From positions 1-42,548 of the forward strand of contig JAADIG010000139.1 of the NCBI GenBank assembly GCA_013151445.1: DNA of 42,548 nt, given 5' to 3'. The notes beneath the pieces were generated by a model, which saw only the letters and a list, made by a program, of their open reading frames with translations, was not told where the DNA came from and made no database searches. Both the position numbers and the translations under genes were made by a program. This DNA comes from Actinomycetota bacterium. GTDB taxonomy: Bacteria > Actinomycetota > Acidimicrobiia > Spongiisociales > UBA5794. Positions 25,812 through 34,630 of this stretch are shown piece after piece. How positions within the stretch are numbered: position 1 is the stretch's first letter; each line of letters begins with the position of its first letter.

Positions 25812-25914
25812 TCATTGTCGTGTAGAGCCGAAACACCCTATTGCCCATCCGCCCACAATCGGGTCCGGTAACCGTCGCCCGGCACGACCGCGGAAGAGGT
25901 CCCTGGGAGAAGTC

Positions 25915-25943
25915 TTGACAGAGTTACCTAACAGCGTTAACTT
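25915..25943 (+). promoter_or_regulatory. Sigma-70 promoter of the MMPL-TetR operon
   Basis: TTGACA at 25915-25920 and TAACTT at 25938-25943 with a 17-bp spacer, an excellent housekeeping promoter. The -10 lies inside the left arm of the inverted repeat, so a bound repressor would block it. Confidence 0.75.
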
Positions 25944-25966
25944 ATCGTTCATCACTTAACGCTGTT
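25930..25966. promoter_or_regulatory. Candidate TetR operator (inverted repeat)
   Basis: AACAGCGTTAA (25930-25940) and TTAACGCTGTT (25956-25966) are exact reverse complements separated by 15 bp. Each arm is itself nearly palindromic (TAAC-N3-GTTA), so this may be two operator sites. It overlaps the -10 box and lies 16 bp before the MMPL start. The TetR gene in the same operon is the obvious candidate regulator. Confidence 0.7.
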
Positions 25967-25982
25967 CACTTAGGAGACATAC

Positions 25983-28202
25983 GTGAAAGCACTCGGAAAT
26001 GCCGTCGTTCGATGGCGCAAGCTCATTCTCATCGGGACATTTCTCGGCTTCCTCGCGGCGGGGGCCTACGGCGCGTCGGTGGCTGACTCGCTCTCAAGCG
26101 GCGGTTTTCAGGACACCGATTCCGAATCGGCTATCGCCGCGCAGTACCTAGATGCAGAATTTGGCGTCTCAACCCCCGCCATGGCACTCGTCATAACCAC
26201 CGCATCGGGATCCGTCGATGACCCCGCGGTCGCGGCACTCGGTGTTGAGATTTCGCGCCAACTCGCCGCCGAGGAGGGTGTCACCGGGACAACGTCGTAC
26301 TGGGAGCTTGGTTCTCCCGCGGCGCTGAAGTCGACGGATGGCACAAGGGCACTGATCTTCGCAAGCGTCGAAGGCACCCAGGGTGAAGTTCTTACTCGAT
26401 CGGGTGAGCTTGCAGAGGAATACCGAGGAACGACCGACGGGATCGAAGTACTCGTCGGAGGCACGGGCCCACTCTTTGCGGAAGTAACCGATACGATCGA
26501 GAGTGATCTCGCAACGGCGGAGGCAATCGCCTTCCCCCTCACCGGGATTCTTCTGGTCATTATCTTTGGCAGCCTTGTCGCAGCGTCTCTCCCCCTCCTG
26601 ATGGGAGGTCTCGCAATCGTCGGAACCCTGGCAATTCTCCAGGTCATCTCCGGCCTGACCGAGGTATCGATTTTCGCCCTCAACCTCACGACCGCTCTCG
26701 GTCTTGGTCTCGCCATTGACTACTCCCTGTTTGTCGTTTCGAGGTACCGAGAGGAACTCGCTCTCGGTTTCGCCCCCCACGATGCTGTCGTCCGAACGAC
26801 ACAGACGGCGGGTCGCACAGTCCTCTTTAGTGCGGCCACGGTTGCTGCCTCACTGAGTGCGATGCTCGTATTCGACCTGGCTTTCCTCCGGTCGTTCGGG
26901 TATGCGGGGATCGCAGTTGTAGCGATGGCAGCTTTCGGAGCGACGATCGTACTCCCTGCAATGCTTGCGGTCCTCGGGCACCGTATCGAAAAAGGCCGGG
27001 TCCGCAAGGTCAACCCCGTCAACTCGGAATCGGGCATCTGGCACCGGATTGCGCTCGCTGTGATGCATCGGCCGATCCGGATCGCCGGTATTGCGATCCT
27101 GTTCCTCATCGTGCTCGGACTTCCGTTCCTTCGAGTCCAGTTAGGCCAATCCGACGACCGGATACTTCCAGAGACCGCCAACGCACGTATCGTCGGAGAC
27201 ATTCTCCGGGAGGACTTCACCTCCTTCGAGTCAACACCCCTCGATGCGGTCATCATTGGAAACCGGGGCTCCGAGCCAACGGTCGCCTCGTACGCCGCAG
27301 CACTGTCAAGCGTCGAGAACGTCGCCCGCGTTGATGCGCTCAGCGGGACCTATGTCGGTGGGACCCTCGTTGCCGAGCCGACGCCGGCGAACGCCCGGTT
27401 CAGCAACGGAGCCGACACCTACCTATCGATCGTTACCAGTGTTGACTCGATAAGCCCGGAAGCCGAAACACTCGTTGCCGCGGTCCGCGCTATTGAGACC
27501 CCGTTCGACGTCCAGGTCGGCGGGGCAGCAGCCGATTTCGTCGATACGAAGGCCTCCCTGTTCTCGTCCCTCCCGTGGGCGATCTTCATCATCGCAACAG
27601 TGACGTTCGTCCTGCTGTTCTTGATGTTTGGATCGGTCGTCGTCCCGCTCAAGGCGGTCGTCCTGAACATCCTGTCTCTTTCTGCGACATTCGGTGCGCT
27701 GGTCTGGATCTTCCAGGATGGGAACCTTGCGGGGTTCATCGGGTTCACGAGCACAGGCAGCATCGACCTCACGATGCCGATCCTCATCTTCGTGATCGCG
27801 TTCGGACTTTCGATGGACTACGAGGTCTTCCTGCTTTCTCGAATCAAAGAGGAGTACGACAAGACCGGTGACAACGAGGCATCCGTCGCCCTCGGTCTTG
27901 AAAAGACCGGACGTATCGTTACCGCCGCCGCTGTCCTCATCGCGGTTGTGTTCATTGCCTTTGCGACGTCTGGGGTCATGACTATCCAGATGTTTGGAAT
28001 CGGCATGACTCTTGCGGTTCTCGTCGATGCTTTCATCGTTCGAGCAACACTGGTACCCGCGTTCATGACGCTTGCGGGTTCCCTCAACTGGTGGGCACCG
28101 AAGTGGATGGTGCGTCTCCATAGTCGTATTGGAATTTCCGAGTCCGTGGAGCTGGACCCAATGCCAGCCTCCGCGTCGGACGGTGTATTCTCTGAGGCAT
28201 GA
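25983..28202 (+). CDS. MMPL-family (RND superfamily) transporter
   Basis: A 739-residue inner-membrane transporter of the MMPL family, proton-driven exporters of lipids or hydrophobic compounds in actinobacteria. The N-terminal helix is followed by a large extracytoplasmic loop (about 35-175). Next comes a block of five to six helices containing TTALGLGLAIDYSLFVVSRYREE, the family core with charged residues in the membrane. A second loop and second helix block follow (IFVIAFGLSMDYEVFLLSRIKEEY), giving the expected internal duplication. Length is in the usual range (700-1000). The start is GTG with GGAG seven bases upstream. It overlaps the TetR gene by 4 bp. Confidence 0.93.
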   Translation: MKALGNAVVRWRKLILIGTFLGFLAAGAYGASVADSLSSGGFQDTDSESAIAAQYLDAEFGVSTPAMALVITTASGSVDDPAVAALGVEISRQLAAEEGVTGTTSYWELGSPAALKSTDGTRALIFASVEGTQGEVLTRSGELAEEYRGTTDGIEVLVGGTGPLFAEVTDTIESDLATAEAIAFPLTGILLVIIFGSLVAASLPLLMGGLAIVGTLAILQVISGLTEVSIFALNLTTALGLGLAIDYSLFVVSRYREELALGFAPHDAVVRTTQTAGRTVLFSAATVAASLSAMLVFDLAFLRSFGYAGIAVVAMAAFGATIVLPAMLAVLGHRIEKGRVRKVNPVNSESGIWHRIALAVMHRPIRIAGIAILFLIVLGLPFLRVQLGQSDDRILPETANARIVGDILREDFTSFESTPLDAVIIGNRGSEPTVASYAAALSSVENVARVDALSGTYVGGTLVAEPTPANARFSNGADTYLSIVTSVDSISPEAETLVAAVRAIETPFDVQVGGAAADFVDTKASLFSSLPWAIFIIATVTFVLLFLMFGSVVVPLKAVVLNILSLSATFGALVWIFQDGNLAGFIGFTSTGSIDLTMPILIFVIAFGLSMDYEVFLLSRIKEEYDKTGDNEASVALGLEKTGRIVTAAAVLIAVVFIAFATSGVMTIQMFGIGMTLAVLVDAFIVRATLVPAFMTLAGSLNWWAPKWMVRLHSRIGISESVELDPMPASASDGVFSEA

Positions 28203-28879
28203 TGCCTGGTTCCCTTCACCGTCCGACCAGCCCCCGGTGCACGGTTGCGCCGGGGGCTGGCGCGACCCGTCGACGGGCACGGAAGGGCGAAGGAGAAAAA
28301 CTCCACATCGAAATCCTCGATGCTGCCGAACAGTTGTTGATCGAGAACGGAAGTATTGACAACGTCTCGATGCGGGCTATCGCCGAGCGGGTCGGTGTGA
28401 CGCCACCGTCTCTCTACATTCACTTTGCGGACAAGGAAGCCCTCTTCTTCGAGTGCTGTGCCCGCCGGTTCGCCGAACTCCAGGAAGCTATCGTTTCCGT
28501 GTTGGCCGACGGTTCGGTGCTCGACCGTCTCTGGGCGGTCGGCGAGGCATATATCGGCTTCGGCCTCCGACGGGGCCAGCAATACGAAGCTATGTGGGCT
28601 TTCCGCCTGCCCGACGATATGGACGAGACCGAGCTGCCCCTACTCCCCGGTTACGAACTGCTTGCGATTGTGTCGCTCCTGGTCACCGAGGGAATTGCCA
28701 ACGGCGAGATCCGCAAGGACGTCGATCCGCAGCAGTCCGCGATCGCGATGTGGGGCTCCGTCCACGGGACCACCCTGATCCTGATCAACGGCGACGCCCA
28801 TCCGACACCATTCCCCATCGACCCAGCTGCTGTCACCGAAGAGACACTGCAGATGATCCGCCGCGGTGTTCGGGCGTAG
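28199..28879 (+). CDS. TetR-family transcriptional regulator
   Basis: A 226-residue regulator whose start overlaps the MMPL stop (ATGA), so the two are translationally coupled. After a basic leader of about 35 residues, the helix-turn-helix domain reads LLIENGSIDNVSMRAIAERVGVTPPSLYIHF, with the TetR recognition helix and the FADKEALF segment. The C-terminal half is the variable ligand-binding domain and ends in a WHG-like region (WGSVHGTTLI). It probably represses its own operon by binding the inverted repeat at 25930-25966 and releases on binding the exported compound. The ligand is unknown. Confidence 0.92.
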   Translation: MMPGSLHRPTSPRCTVAPGAGATRRRARKGEGEKLHIEILDAAEQLLIENGSIDNVSMRAIAERVGVTPPSLYIHFADKEALFFECCARRFAELQEAIVSVLADGSVLDRLWAVGEAYIGFGLRRGQQYEAMWAFRLPDDMDETELPLLPGYELLAIVSLLVTEGIANGEIRKDVDPQQSAIAMWGSVHGTTLILINGDAHPTPFPIDPAAVTEETLQMIRRGVRA

Positions 28880-28976
28880 AACCCCGTTCGACGCAATCCC
28901 GGAAGAACAGCAGAACTTTCGATCCGCGCCACCTGAACCGGCGATTTGCGCGCAATGAGGATGTTTGTTTTCCGGC

Positions 28977-28995
28977 CATCGGTTCGGTACCGATG
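28977..28995 (+). terminator. Probable terminator after the TetR gene
   Basis: CATCGGT-TCGGT-ACCGATG forms a 7-bp stem with a 5-nt loop, followed by TTTC. It lies 97 bp after the TetR stop and 71 bp before the next gene. Confidence 0.5.
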
Positions 28996-29066
28996 TTTCA
29001 ACACCTCGACGCATATTCGGTGTTGACGACGTGCAACGATGACACCGGTCGATCCAAGAGGACGCG

Positions 29067-29795
29067 ATGGAACCTACGATCCTCATCCTGCTGGTAGCAG
29101 TCGCCTTCGGTACCGCGATTATCTCGGGCATCATCGGCATGGGCGGAGGGATCCTATTGTTGGCAACTCTGGTTTCGTTCCTTCCGCCGATCGTTGCGAT
29201 CCCTCTCCACGGGGTCATTCAGATAGCCTCCAATGGGTCGAGAGTCGTCGTCCAACGCCGCCACATCGAGATTCGAATCGCCGCAGCCTTTGCGATCCTC
29301 ATCCTCCCCGGGGCGTTCCTCGGATACCTTGTGCTCACCTCGGTACCTGAGACGGTGGCGAGTACCGCCCTTGGGGTCTTCATCCTCGGGGCTGTGTGGT
29401 TGCGCCTTCCGGTTCCCCGACGGTCCCGCTCCGTGCGACGAAGATTTCTCGTTCTTGGTGGTGCCGCGGGTATCGCCAACACGTCGTTGGGAAGCTCCGG
29501 TCCGCTGATCGCACCCTTCTTTCTCGACCTCGGCCTCACACGCCACGAGATCATCGGCACCAAGGCAGCGTGCCAGACACAGGGTCACCTCGCAAAGATC
29601 ATCGTCTTCGGCGTCGCCGGGTTCGCCTGGTCGCAGTACTCGCTGCTCCTCGGGCTAACGATCATCGCGGTGATCGCGGGAACCGTTGTCGGAAGCCGGA
29701 TACTCGACCGGGTGAACGAACGAACCTTCGTGGTCCTGTACAAGTTGACACTGACGTTGATCGCAGTGCGCATGATCCTTGTTCAACTCGTATGA
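29067..29795 (+). CDS. TSUP-family (TauE/SafE-like) transporter
   Basis: A 242-residue protein with about eight membrane helices of the sulfite exporter TauE/SafE (TSUP) family, which moves sulfur-containing or other organic anions. The first repeat has GTAIISGIIGMGGGILLLATL, the characteristic glycine-rich helix. The second repeat has AGIANTSLGSSGPLIAPFFLDLG followed by GTKAACQTQGHLAKI, both typical. Length fits (about 240-260). AAGAGG seven bases before the ATG supports the start. It converges on the acetyltransferase gene with a 28-bp gap. The substrate cannot be inferred from neighbours. Confidence 0.88.
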   Translation: MEPTILILLVAVAFGTAIISGIIGMGGGILLLATLVSFLPPIVAIPLHGVIQIASNGSRVVVQRRHIEIRIAAAFAILILPGAFLGYLVLTSVPETVASTALGVFILGAVWLRLPVPRRSRSVRRRFLVLGGAAGIANTSLGSSGPLIAPFFLDLGLTRHEIIGTKAACQTQGHLAKIIVFGVAGFAWSQYSLLLGLTIIAVIAGTVVGSRILDRVNERTFVVLYKLTLTLIAVRMILVQLV

Positions 29796-29823
29796 CGGCG
29801 GTGACCTCTGCCCGGACCTGCCG

Positions 29824-30600
29824 CTAGACAGTCATGCCGAACTCCGACTGGTAGAGCGCACGGAGCTCATCGTCGTCAGATATTTCGCGACGGTCCTTCA
29901 CACCATCGACTGTGACAATCAGGTCACGTCCCGAGATTGTGACCTTGCCGCGCTCGTTTGGCAGAGTGCAGATAGTCTTCTTCGTAAAGAGCGAGTCCAC
30001 CGATGTTTGATGGAAAATGCAGGTAGGGGCGAAATGCACGAGGGGATGAGGAGTCCGGTCGAAGCGGTACTGCGGATTCCCGTTGTTGACGAGGTCGATC
30101 CAGTCGGATTCAGTCGGTGCGAGATAGAACGGTCCGGCCGACCCAAGCTCATCGATCCGAATGGGTGCGGGTATGAGCGTCCCGAAACCGACATCGACGA
30201 GCCATTCGGCCTCATCGAGGTAGACGCAGATCGTGACATGATCGAACCTGGGTCCCAGACGCGAGTCGTTGAACACCCTGGCTTCCAACAAATCGACCTC
30301 GTAACCGAGGGATACAAGCAGTGCCGCGAACGCACCATTCAGTTCGTAGCAGAACCCTCCCCGATTATCGAGGGTGAGTTTGTCCACGACCTCCTCGGGA
30401 ACAAGAGAGATTGGGTTCTCAAGGTGAATGTCAAGGTTCTCGAACGGAATCGTGGTGACGTGAGCGTGAGCAAGACGTGCGAGAGCGTCGAGCGTTGGAG
30501 CGGTCACTGGCCCAGCCCCGATGCGGGCAAGATACCGGGTGACACGATCTGGGTCCAGGGTCGTGACCCTCGACTGTCGCACATGCCTGGTTGTGTCCAT
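29824..30600 (-). CDS. nat: Arylamine N-acetyltransferase
   Basis: A 258-residue enzyme that transfers an acyl group from a CoA donor to arylamines or hydrazines through a Cys-His-Asp triad. The nucleophile is C84 in the invariant RGGFCYELNG. H121 is in FDHVTICVYL, and D136 in VDVGFG. The N-terminal IPFENLDIHL and the third domain strand pattern (PHPLVHFAPTC) are also typical. It is slightly shorter than mycobacterial NAT (about 280). I placed the start at the ATG giving MDTTRHVRQS because GGGAG lies six bases before it; the frame extends 28 codons upstream without similarity. A pair of 12-bp direct repeats lies upstream. Confidence 0.92.
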   Translation of the reverse strand: MDTTRHVRQSRVTTLDPDRVTRYLARIGAGPVTAPTLDALARLAHAHVTTIPFENLDIHLENPISLVPEEVVDKLTLDNRGGFCYELNGAFAALLVSLGYEVDLLEARVFNDSRLGPRFDHVTICVYLDEAEWLVDVGFGTLIPAPIRIDELGSAGPFYLAPTESDWIDLVNNGNPQYRFDRTPHPLVHFAPTCIFHQTSVDSLFTKKTICTLPNERGKVTISGRDLIVTVDGVKDRREISDDDELRALYQSEFGMTV

Positions 30601-30684
30601 GGTTGCTCCCGGAGCACGAAATAGTTCGGGGCACCGTCTCAATATCCGAAACGACTCTGTCCCGTAGGTCTCCTTGTCCCCCAA

Positions 30685-30714
30685 CCTACGCGTCTTTGAA
30701 ACCCTACGCGTCTT
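30685..30714. repeat. Direct repeat upstream of nat
   Basis: CCTACGCGTCTT occurs at 30685-30696 and again at 30703-30714, an 18-bp period, 85-114 bp before the nat start. The spacing puts both copies close to the same face of the helix, as in tandem activator or repressor sites. There is no further copy that I see. Confidence 0.45.
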
Positions 30715-30744
30715 GGGAACGTTGTGCCGGACGCGATGAGCAGA

Positions 30745-30770
30745 GAGGGGGTCGTGCGGACGACCCCCTC
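30745..30770 (-). terminator. Strong hairpin terminator after the VOC gene
   Basis: GAGGGGGTCGT and ACGACCCCCTC form a perfect 11-bp GC-rich stem with a 4-nt loop, 38 bp downstream of the VOC stop. On the minus strand it is followed by TCTGCTC. It should separate the VOC and nat transcripts. Confidence 0.65.
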
Positions 30771-30808
30771 GACGGTAGTTTCTTCGAACGTTTGACAGCC
30801 GCCGACGG

Positions 30809-31585
30809 CTACCCCGGCTGCTCGGATCGGATCACCGAGAACACGGCCCCCTGAGGGTCCGCGATAACCGCGGTTCTACCGACACCCGGCATGTCGACAG
30901 GTCCGTGGATCACTCGCCCACCGCCAGCAACGGCCGCATCGACGGTTGCATCGGTGTCGGCGACAGCGAAATACACACCCCACATGCTTGGCGCTCCATC
31001 AGGGAGCAAAGTGGTGGCATCCAGGAGACCGCCATTCATATTGGGGCCATTCATGATGGTGGTGTACGGCGGCTCCGAATCCTCCACCTTCTCAAAGGAC
31101 CAACCGAACAGGGCGATGTAGAACTCGGCGGCAGTCACCGGATCACGGGTCATGAGTTCGTTCCAAGTCAAGGAGTTCGGCGTGTTGAACTTTTCGCCCC
31201 CGTCGTGACCATCGGGCTGCCACAGCGAAAAGGCGGCCCCAACGGGGTCAACGATGTGTGCCATTGTGCCGGCGCCCTCAATGGTTCGCGGTTCAAGCAT
31301 GATCGTCGCACCCAGATTTCGTGCAGCACCGACGCTCGCCGCAACATCATCGACCGTGACGTAACTGTTCCACATCGACGGCACACCCTGTGCCTTCATC
31401 GCGGCCGAATGTTCACCAAGCCCGGCGACCAGATCACCTTCGTGAGTGAGCATCATGTACGTCGATCCGTCCGGTGTTGGTATGTCCTGCGACGACCATT
31501 CGAGCACCTTCTCATAGAACTCCCTCGCACCCGCTGCATCGGTCGACATCAAGTCGACCCAGTAGAAACCACCTGTCTTGTTCAC
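30809..31585 (-). CDS. Two-domain VOC (glyoxalase/bleomycin-resistance fold) protein
   Basis: About 258 residues with two tandem vicinal-oxygen-chelate domains. The first begins GGFYWVDLMSTDAAGAREFYEKVLEW and ends at GAAFSLWQP. The second begins LTWNELMTRDPVTAAEFYIALFGW and ends at GAVFSVI. This pairing resembles actinobacterial proteins such as mycobacterial CFP32 and daunorubicin hydroxylase-like VOC proteins. Substrate and metal use are unknown. I chose a GTG (MNKTGGFYW) because GGGAG lies eight bases upstream; an ATG six codons earlier has no ribosome-binding site. A GC-rich hairpin follows the stop. Confidence 0.85.
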   Translation of the reverse strand: MNKTGGFYWVDLMSTDAAGAREFYEKVLEWSSQDIPTPDGSTYMMLTHEGDLVAGLGEHSAAMKAQGVPSMWNSYVTVDDVAASVGAARNLGATIMLEPRTIEGAGTMAHIVDPVGAAFSLWQPDGHDGGEKFNTPNSLTWNELMTRDPVTAAEFYIALFGWSFEKVEDSEPPYTTIMNGPNMNGGLLDATTLLPDGAPSMWGVYFAVADTDATVDAAVAGGGRVIHGPVDMPGVGRTAVIADPQGAVFSVIRSEQPG

Positions 31586-31977
31586 AAAGAATGCTCCCTT
31601 CATCAAAGCTTCGAACCGGCAGGGGACACCCACGACGGTCCCGGCAACTGCCGAGCTCCACCGTATCGGGTGGGTGTGACAAGAAACTGCGTGGAGCGGA
31701 ATCGGTTCGGCCCCGCAACGAACGCGGCAAAGACCACCGATTCCCCTACACAATCAGTGGCCTTCGCCCGTGGCCCGCCGTCCAAGCCGGACTTGCGTCC
31801 TAGCCCATTCTGCGGTGGTGATTCGGAACAAGTTCACAGCCCGAAACAAACCAGACCCGCTCCCGTCACCACCCCCTACCTTTGCGCCGGTGGCCCCCCT
31901 CTTGGCTACACCGACACGCATAAGAGCATCCACCACGGAACCTGATACAAAAACATCCGAGAAATCTTGCAGCAGTG
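31586..31977. other. 392-bp gap between the VOC and CHAT genes
   Basis: No convincing gene. A 60-codon minus-strand frame (31754-31936) lacks a clear start signal and family. No tRNA T-loop or structured RNA stands out. The region probably holds the VOC promoter and the 3' end of the CHAT transcript. Confidence 0.4.
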
Positions 31978-34524
31978 CTAGAAAGGTAAGGAAGTCGCCC
32001 GGCCGAGCGACACAAAGGATGCCGCGGTGATCCGTTCAACATCGGTACTCGCCGTGGCTACCACACTCGCAAGGGCCTCAGCCGAGTCCATTCCCCTCGA
32101 CATCGCTTCGTAGAATCCACTCATGACGGCAGCTGTGTACTCGTCGGAGACTACGAACAGTGGTGCCACGACGGTCGTCGCACCCATCCCCAGGAATGCG
32201 ACACCAAGACTCATGACGTCCGCCCCCGGTTTGCTGGAAGATGCGGCGGCGTCGCAAGCTGCAAGCACCACAAACGGTGGTGCGGCGCCGACCGCCTCGA
32301 CGTCATAGATTCGAAACGGTCCGTCCTCGAGCTCGAGCGAGCTGAACATTGGATTATCGAAACGAGGCGTGGCGTGGGCTGCGATATGTGCAACACCGAC
32401 TGATCCGAGGGAACGCAATAACTCGTCGCCGGTACGCACCACCGAAGCGTCCAGCCGTGCTGCAACGGCAGCAATCTCTTGCTCGGCGGCGTCAAGCCTT
32501 GGACCGGCCACAACGACGGAGCCATCGCGGCGTGCAGCGGGTGAGCGCATCCACGTTTGAACCGCGGGAACGACCTCCACAGGTACCGACGTCGCCAACA
32601 ACCAGGGAACAGCCTGGGTCGATGGAGACGGAACAATGAGCAGCCTCGCCGCAGATCCGGCGGGGTCGAGTAACGATGTGCGGACCTTGTCTGCATGGTG
32701 TTTCACCAAGTCACATGCGGCTGAAATCCCGCGGAGAGATCCAACACCGCGGGCAACCCGACGCACAGCACTAACAAGCTGTCGAAGTTCCTCACCCACC
32801 GTCGCCAAGTCGCCGACAACAACGACTCGGCTGCCGACGGCATCGACAACTAACGCCATGAGATCCGGATCGTGGTCGAAGAACATGACCAGGGTGCGGT
32901 CCCCCAGCGCGCCCACAAGAGCTTCGAAACCCAGGCCGGGCGACACATCCTGGTGAGCTCCAGTGCTGACGCGAGCGGCGGTTGCGAGTTCGGATTCACG
33001 GATCTGGATCTCGCGCAAGAGATCGGGGTTCTCCGGGTCGCTCACCACTGCAGCAGCGACCTTCCGCAGGGCAACGCGTGCGGCGTCCACCGACTGGGTG
33101 TGCGCCATACGCTCCAACGCCAGTGAGCCCGCTCGCACCCACTCCAGCCACCGAAAGAGCAGGGATGGATCGGCCTTATCTAGAGCTATGTCGATAGCTA
33201 AACGAGCGATCTCCTCGCCCTGATGAGCAGCAAGCAGACGCAATTCCGTGGCGCCGAGCGACGAACGGTACGAGTCAAGGGCCGCCGCGGATTTCTCAAG
33301 GTAGGAAAGGGCAGCATCGTGTGAATCGGCCAACGCTGCATTCGCTATCGATCTGAGAAGGTCCAGTTCAAGACCCTCCGCGTCGGAACTGACACCGGCC
33401 GCAAGCTGGTGGGCGACGTCGGCGAATCCCATGCGTACGGCGAGCGGCACAGCAGCGAGACGAACATGTGCCGCATCGACCCCCTCCTCCGCATCGGTGT
33501 CTGCAGAGACCGACAGGAGGGTTGCAAATGTCCGCTCATCGGCGACACCGTTGGCGAGCCGAACTCTCGCTCCGGCGAGCAGCAGGTCCGGGCTGTACCG
33601 GGATTGAACCGAGGGTGTGCCGACGGTTTCGACCACACGCAGGGCTTCTTCCTTTTTCCCAGTCCGCATGTAGACATCGATCAACTGCAGGTAACCGTGG
33701 CGCAGCACAATGTCGTTGCCGTCGTGTGCCTCGAGGCGCGGAATCGCAGACTCCAACACCTCGATGGCTTCCTCATAGAGACCGGCGGCAATGAGTACGT
33801 CCGCTCGTTCCATGTGGCCGACGAGGTGGTCGGGCACATGGTTGTCGTAGAGTTCCCCGGCAATGCTCTGCCACTGCAACGCGGCTGGCATCTTGCCCAG
33901 ATCGGCGTGTGCTCGGGCCAGATGCAGTGCGGCGTCCGCGGCGGTGGCCGGATGCCGGTTTGCGCTCGCCGTCGTATAGACCGTCTCGAGATCATGAATG
34001 GCGGCTTCGAGCCTTCCAAGACCCAGGTGCATGGACCCGCGGTTTCCGTAGACGAGCTCGACAAGGCTTGCCTCCTCGAGTTCGAAACGATCGCACACCC
34101 CATCCAACAACGCTATCGCTTCGCAATAACGTGCTGCCTGCCCAAGGATAAAGGCGTGTTGCAACTCCGCCTTCATGAGCTCTTCTCCGTCGAGAAGAGA
34201 ACTTGCCCGCTCAATCGTGTGGAGTGCTCTTGGAATATCACCACCGCCGGCGTAGTCGAATGCGAGGCTCCGGAGCGTTTCACCCAAGAGTTGGGTATTC
34301 CCGACGGATTGGGCAAGCGCGGCGGCACGCTCCAGATACTTGATGGCAACGTCCGAGGCGTACACCATGCGATTGGCGAGTCCGATCGTCGATAGGGCGA
34401 TGATTTCGGCCTCCACCCCGGGCTCTTCGGCGAGGACCGCTTCCGCTTCACGAATCGCACGCCGTGGGTCACCCCTGCTGAACGCATAGGCGTGCCGGGC
34501 GCGCTCTACCGATGACGGGGTCAC
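31978..34524 (-). CDS. TPR-CHAT protein (caspase-like protease with TPR sensor region)
   Basis: An 848-residue protein. Residues 1 to about 480 are repeated helix pairs of TPR type, for example the repeats around AIKYLERAAALAQSVGN, ALHTIERASSLLDG, AIHDLETVYTTASA and AIEVLESAIPRLEAHD. The C-terminal part is a CHAT domain, clan CD with caspases and separase. H717 lies in VAHIAAHATP and C757 in FVVLAACDAA, the expected catalytic dyad. There is no signal peptide or membrane span, so it should act in the cytoplasm. The start GTG overlaps the stop of a 30-codon ORF (GTGA), and an upstream subtilase gene is on the same strand. No other start codon exists in this frame back to the subtilase. The proteolytic target is unknown. 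Confidence 0.88.
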   Translation of the reverse strand: MTPSSVERARHAYAFSRGDPRRAIREAEAVLAEEPGVEAEIIALSTIGLANRMVYASDVAIKYLERAAALAQSVGNTQLLGETLRSLAFDYAGGGDIPRALHTIERASSLLDGEELMKAELQHAFILGQAARYCEAIALLDGVCDRFELEEASLVELVYGNRGSMHLGLGRLEAAIHDLETVYTTASANRHPATAADAALHLARAHADLGKMPAALQWQSIAGELYDNHVPDHLVGHMERADVLIAAGLYEEAIEVLESAIPRLEAHDGNDIVLRHGYLQLIDVYMRTGKKEEALRVVETVGTPSVQSRYSPDLLLAGARVRLANGVADERTFATLLSVSADTDAEEGVDAAHVRLAAVPLAVRMGFADVAHQLAAGVSSDAEGLELDLLRSIANAALADSHDAALSYLEKSAAALDSYRSSLGATELRLLAAHQGEEIARLAIDIALDKADPSLLFRWLEWVRAGSLALERMAHTQSVDAARVALRKVAAAVVSDPENPDLLREIQIRESELATAARVSTGAHQDVSPGLGFEALVGALGDRTLVMFFDHDPDLMALVVDAVGSRVVVVGDLATVGEELRQLVSAVRRVARGVGSLRGISAACDLVKHHADKVRTSLLDPAGSAARLLIVPSPSTQAVPWLLATSVPVEVVPAVQTWMRSPAARRDGSVVVAGPRLDAAEQEIAAVAARLDASVVRTGDELLRSLGSVGVAHIAAHATPRFDNPMFSSLELEDGPFRIYDVEAVGAAPPFVVLAACDAAASSSKPGADVMSLGVAFLGMGATTVVAPLFVVSDEYTAAVMSGFYEAMSRGMDSAEALASVVATASTDVERITAASFVSLGRATSLPF

Positions 34525-34613
34525 GATCGGTATCCCGTGGGCAGGTTCAGTTGCGGGTCGCCTCTCCGACCGGACCTGGCTGGCTGGCTGGCACCGAGAT
34601 CTCTCTGTAACAC
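34521..34613 (-). CDS. 30-codon coupling ORF between subtilase and CHAT genes
   Basis: A GTG-started frame of 30 codons, with GGGAGG nine bases upstream and its TGA overlapping the GTG of the CHAT gene. The peptide begins MLQRDLGASQPARSGRRG and ends LPTGYRS, and is basic. The CHAT gene has only a weak ribosome-binding site of its own, so this ORF probably delivers ribosomes to it by termination-reinitiation. Whether the peptide itself has a role is open. Confidence 0.45.
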   Translation of the reverse strand: MLQRDLGASQPARSGRRGDPQLNLPTGYRS

Positions 34614-34630
34614 CCCCGTCGACCTCCCGA

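Noticed and set aside
27423-28280. 285-codon minus-strand frame over MMPL and TetR
   Set aside because: Extremely Arg/Asp/Glu/His-rich translation typical of an antisense shadow of membrane helices.
29779-30624. 281-codon plus-strand frame over nat
   Set aside because: Antisense to an intact acetyltransferase with all catalytic residues; no family match for the frame.
31754-31936. 60-codon minus-strand ORF after the CHAT gene
   Set aside because: Weak start context, ordinary composition and no recognisable domain. I could not separate it from chance.
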